This document shows positions 33,460 through 35,260 of a DNA stretch of 35,260 nucleotides, piece after piece. The stretch is from Candidatus Methanoplasma glyptotermitis (GTDB lineage Archaea; Thermoplasmatota; Thermoplasmata; Methanomassiliicoccales; Methanomethylophilaceae). Every line of letters starts with the position of its first letter. Positions within the stretch are counted from its first letter, which is position 1. The notes under the pieces are model-generated. The model did no database searches and was not told the DNA's origin. It was given only the letters and a program-made list of their open reading frames with translations. Where the stretch lies: the NCBI GenBank assembly GCA_031267895.1, contig JAIRYF010000020.1:1-35260 (forward strand), written 5' to 3'. A program made the position numbers and the translations under genes.

Positions 33460-34357
33460 GGTCTGCCCAGAATGCGGTAGCCACCACCTTGTGCGTGACT
33501 ATGAGAGAGGAGAACTCCTTTGCGAAGACTGCGGGTTGGTTCTGGACGATCAGTTCATAGATCAGGGACCGGAATGGAGAGCCTTCGACGTCGAGCAGGG
33601 AGAGAAAAGGGCGCGCACCGGTGCCCCTATGACGTACACGATCCACGATAAGGGTCTCTCCACAGAGATCTCCTGGAAAAACAAAGACAGCTACGGGAAA
33701 AGCATTCCCACGAGGAACAGAGCCCAGCTGTACAGACTTAGGAAATGGCAGAGAAGGATCCGCGTTTCCAATGCCACAGAGAGGAATCTGGCATTTGCAC
33801 TCTCCGAACTTGACAGAATGGCATCCGCAATGGGTCTCCCGAGAAATGTCAGGGAGACAGCTGCGATGATATACCGGAAGGCCGTTAACAAGAATCTCAT
33901 AAGAGGGAGGTCTATCGAGGGTGTCGTCGCAGCCTCGCTGTACGCCGCATGCAGACAGTGCGGTGTCCCGAGGACGCTGGACGAAGTCGCGGGTTCAAGC
34001 CGCGTGGGAAGAAAAGAAATAGGACGCACTTACAGATTCATGACCCGCGAGCTGAAACTGAAGCTCATGCCCACCAAGCCTCAGGACTACATACAGAGAT
34101 TCTGCTCCGAACTGAAGCTCAGCGGGGAGGTCCAAAGCAAGGCAGCGGAGATTCTGAAAGACGCGTCCGAAAAGGAACTCACGTCGGGAAGAGGACCCAC
34201 AGGTGTTGCTGCTGCAGCAATCTACATCTCATCGATACTCTGCAACGAACGCAGGACTCAGAGGGAGGTCGCCGATGTTGCGGGAGTCACAGAAGTAACC
34301 ATCCGCAACAGATACAAAGAACTCACGGAGAAACTCAGCATCGAGATAACCCTCTGA
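33425..34357 (+). CDS. tfb: Transcription initiation factor TFB
   Basis: Archaeal TFIIB, which bridges TBP-TATA and RNA polymerase, 310 residues. The zinc ribbon is CPECGS...CEDCG (residues about 13-35), followed by the B-reader region (GPEWRAFD) and two cyclin repeats ([32 protein letters not shown]). The ATG at 33425 has an AAGGAGA ribosome binding site. The frame is open to 33383 but that part lies within gar1. Confidence 0.97.
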   Translation: MAKTREGTEEIEVCPECGSHHLVRDYERGELLCEDCGLVLDDQFIDQGPEWRAFDVEQGEKRARTGAPMTYTIHDKGLSTEISWKNKDSYGKSIPTRNRAQLYRLRKWQRRIRVSNATERNLAFALSELDRMASAMGLPRNVRETAAMIYRKAVNKNLIRGRSIEGVVAASLYAACRQCGVPRTLDEVAGSSRVGRKEIGRTYRFMTRELKLKLMPTKPQDYIQRFCSELKLSGEVQSKAAEILKDASEKELTSGRGPTGVAAAAIYISSILCNERRTQREVADVAGVTEVTIRNRYKELTEKLSIEITL

Positions 34358-34535
34358 TCGAACCGTTTCCGTTATCTTTTGGACAGCCTGCCACCGAGGT
34401 GGCGGATGGATCTGGTCCGCCGTAATAGCTGTCTCAGGACTGATAACAACAGGCTTAGGATACACTTTGGCGATGGAAGCGACTCTCGGCGCGGTTTCTA
34501 ATACCGTTGGAATAGTTTCTGCGATAAAGAAATGA
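34350..34535 (+). pseudogene. Small hydrophobic bacteriocin-like peptide frame without start codon
   Basis: An open frame between an upstream TAA (34347) and TGA (34533-34535) encodes, after a CHRGGG segment, WIWSAVIAVSGLITTGLG and then LAMEATLGAVSNTVGIVSAIKK. The GG followed by a Gly/Ala/Ser-rich amphipathic stretch and a lysine end resembles class II bacteriocin cores. No ATG, GTG or TTG precedes it in frame, so it is broken or a chance frame. A strong ribosome binding site for the next gene follows 17 bases after its stop. Confidence 0.3.
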
Positions 34536-34592
34536 GTTAAACATCAGTTAAAGGAGGTGTTAATTATTCATTACGACAAGGAAAAAACAGTC

Positions 34593-34889
34593 ATGTCTTT
34601 GAGTATAATCTTTGCCGTAATCACGGTCATATCCGCAATATTCAGCACCTCCACATTTTTTGCATTGCTGGGAATGATATCATCTTTTGCAATTTTAGCA
34701 ATAGGTGCCGGGCTGGAAACTTTGACTAAAATCGGAAAGTGTGAGTGGGCAACTGAAACAGAAAGGTTCGCAGACGGATCCTCGCTGAAGACTGTGAAAT
34801 TCAATATAATCGGTGTATGGGGCGTATGTCTCATTGTCTGTATACTCTGTGTTTTCGTAATCATATTACAGTATCAGTCGCCCAATTAA
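34593..34889 (+). CDS. Small membrane protein of unknown function
   Basis: 98 residues with two N-terminal hydrophobic helices (about residues 1-20 and 24-41), a soluble loop (GKCEWATETERFADGSSLKT) and a C-terminal helix (about 71-93). No family recognised. The start is uncertain: an excellent AAGGAGGTG lies at 34551-34559, too far from the ATG at 34593; an in-frame ATT at 34563 would have ideal spacing, and a GTG at 34557 overlaps the site itself. Small size and position after a bacteriocin-like frame suggest an immunity-type protein, which is inference. Confidence 0.6.
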   Translation: MSLSIIFAVITVISAIFSTSTFFALLGMISSFAILAIGAGLETLTKIGKCEWATETERFADGSSLKTVKFNIIGVWGVCLIVCILCVFVIILQYQSPN

Positions 34890-35127
34890 TTGTGCTTAAT
34901 GTTCACGTCATTTGCAACTCTAATTCGGTGATATTGGGTACAAGTTCATGTAAATGGTGTCGGAAACCCCCTGCTTCAAAACTTAAATCCTGAATTGTAG
35001 GTAACTCCGAAAACAAGGCCGGGAAGCGATTGATTTTATCGGTCTCTGTCACCTGAGTTCGACAGGTAATGTCTTGAAGCGAATCAATAGTCAAAATGAC
35101 CAAGAATTGAAAATTTTATACTAATCG

Positions 35128-35140
35128 GGAATACTATTCC
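35128..35140. promoter_or_regulatory. Inverted repeat upstream of the right-edge gene
   Basis: GGAATA-C-TATTCC lies about 40 bases before the ATG at 35177, next to a TATA-like stretch (AAATACTAATACTTATT). It may be an operator. The rest of the gap 34890-35127 shows only a weak minus-strand frame and no recognisable gene. Confidence 0.35.
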
Positions 35141-35176
35141 TGAAAATACTAATACTTATTGGGCCATTCGAAAATC

Positions 35177-35260
35177 ATGATCAAAAGAACAGTAGAAAAA
35201 TACGTGAGGGAGAGCGTGAAAAAATGGCCGGTCACACTGATAACAGGTGCGCGTCAGGTG
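35177..35260 (+). CDS. AAA_14/DUF4143-type ATPase, N-terminus (partial at right edge)
   Basis: The 28 residues visible read MIKRTVEKYV and then VTLITGARQV, the start of the Walker A loop (I-T-G-x-R-Q-V-G-K-S/T) of the AAA_14 plus DUF4143 proteins common in archaea and anaerobic bacteria. These are variable accessory genes of uncertain role. The rest lies outside the window. Confidence 0.8.
   Translation, partial: MIKRTVEKYVRESVKKWPVTLITGARQV

Noticed and set aside
34903-35103. 66-residue minus-strand frame faintly like a leucine-rich repeat
   Set aside because: Too short and irregular, no ribosome binding site or promoter seen.
1-35260. CRISPR array, rRNA genes, intein
   Set aside because: No regularly spaced direct repeats, no rRNA sequence and no intein motifs in PolB or other genes were seen.

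Overview
The window is archaeal chromosome. Transcription and information-processing genes are of the archaeal type: family-B DNA polymerase, TFB, RpoF, Spt5, SecE, aIF1A, L21e, Pus10, Rio1, fibrillarin-like FlpA, Gar1, UPF0147, and a GMP synthase split into two subunits. Many genes have a TATA-like box about 25-30 bases before the start codon and no ribosome binding site, which suggests leaderless mRNAs. The gene mix and gut-type metal and bacteriocin-like loci suggest a euryarchaeon near Thermoplasmata/Methanomassiliicoccales. No methanogenesis gene is present, so that placement is inference.

Layout. 1-102 is the end of a transposase. 374-8941 is a long minus-strand cluster: aif1A, rio1, KH/Dim2, pus10, rpl21e, rpoF, DUF655, ksgA, ychF-like, polB. 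flpA and a Nudix gene follow (9123-10134). 10186-12935 is an accessory island with intergenic repeats, a three-helix membrane protein, a secreted bacteriocin-like protein and a decayed ABC exporter. 12936-14914 encodes an NADP phosphatase/NAD kinase fusion and a JAMM protease, convergent with a phosphohexomutase-family protein that has lost its catalytic motifs. 16442-19951 holds a small protein, tRNA-Leu(CAG) and a ferrous-iron uptake operon (feoA, feoA, feoB, Cys-rich protein) under an apparent DtxR-type double operator. TauE and DUF1634 proteins follow on the other strand, then purE-guaA(B), then secE-spt5-rpl11 on the minus strand. 25456-28396 holds a frameshifted gene, a GT87-like membrane glycosyltransferase, two small proteins and guaA(A). 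28548-32822 is a metal locus: a NikR-like regulator, then a zinc-type ABC transporter. gar1-tfb follows, then a small hydrophobic peptide frame, a membrane protein and the start of an AAA_14/DUF4143 ATPase at the right edge.

The most unusual item is the zinc-type transporter. Its substrate-binding protein (29082-31157) has a beta-propeller of roughly 360 residues inserted between the first metal-ligand histidine and the His-rich loop. The insert resembles AztD, the separate periplasmic zinc chaperone of bacterial AztABCD systems, so chaperone and binding protein appear fused in one chain. Other points of note: a bacteriocin-like precursor beside a broken exporter, an Spt5 with an extra Ig-like N-terminal domain, a phosphohexomutase pseudoenzyme, and a family of imperfect palindromic intergenic repeats.
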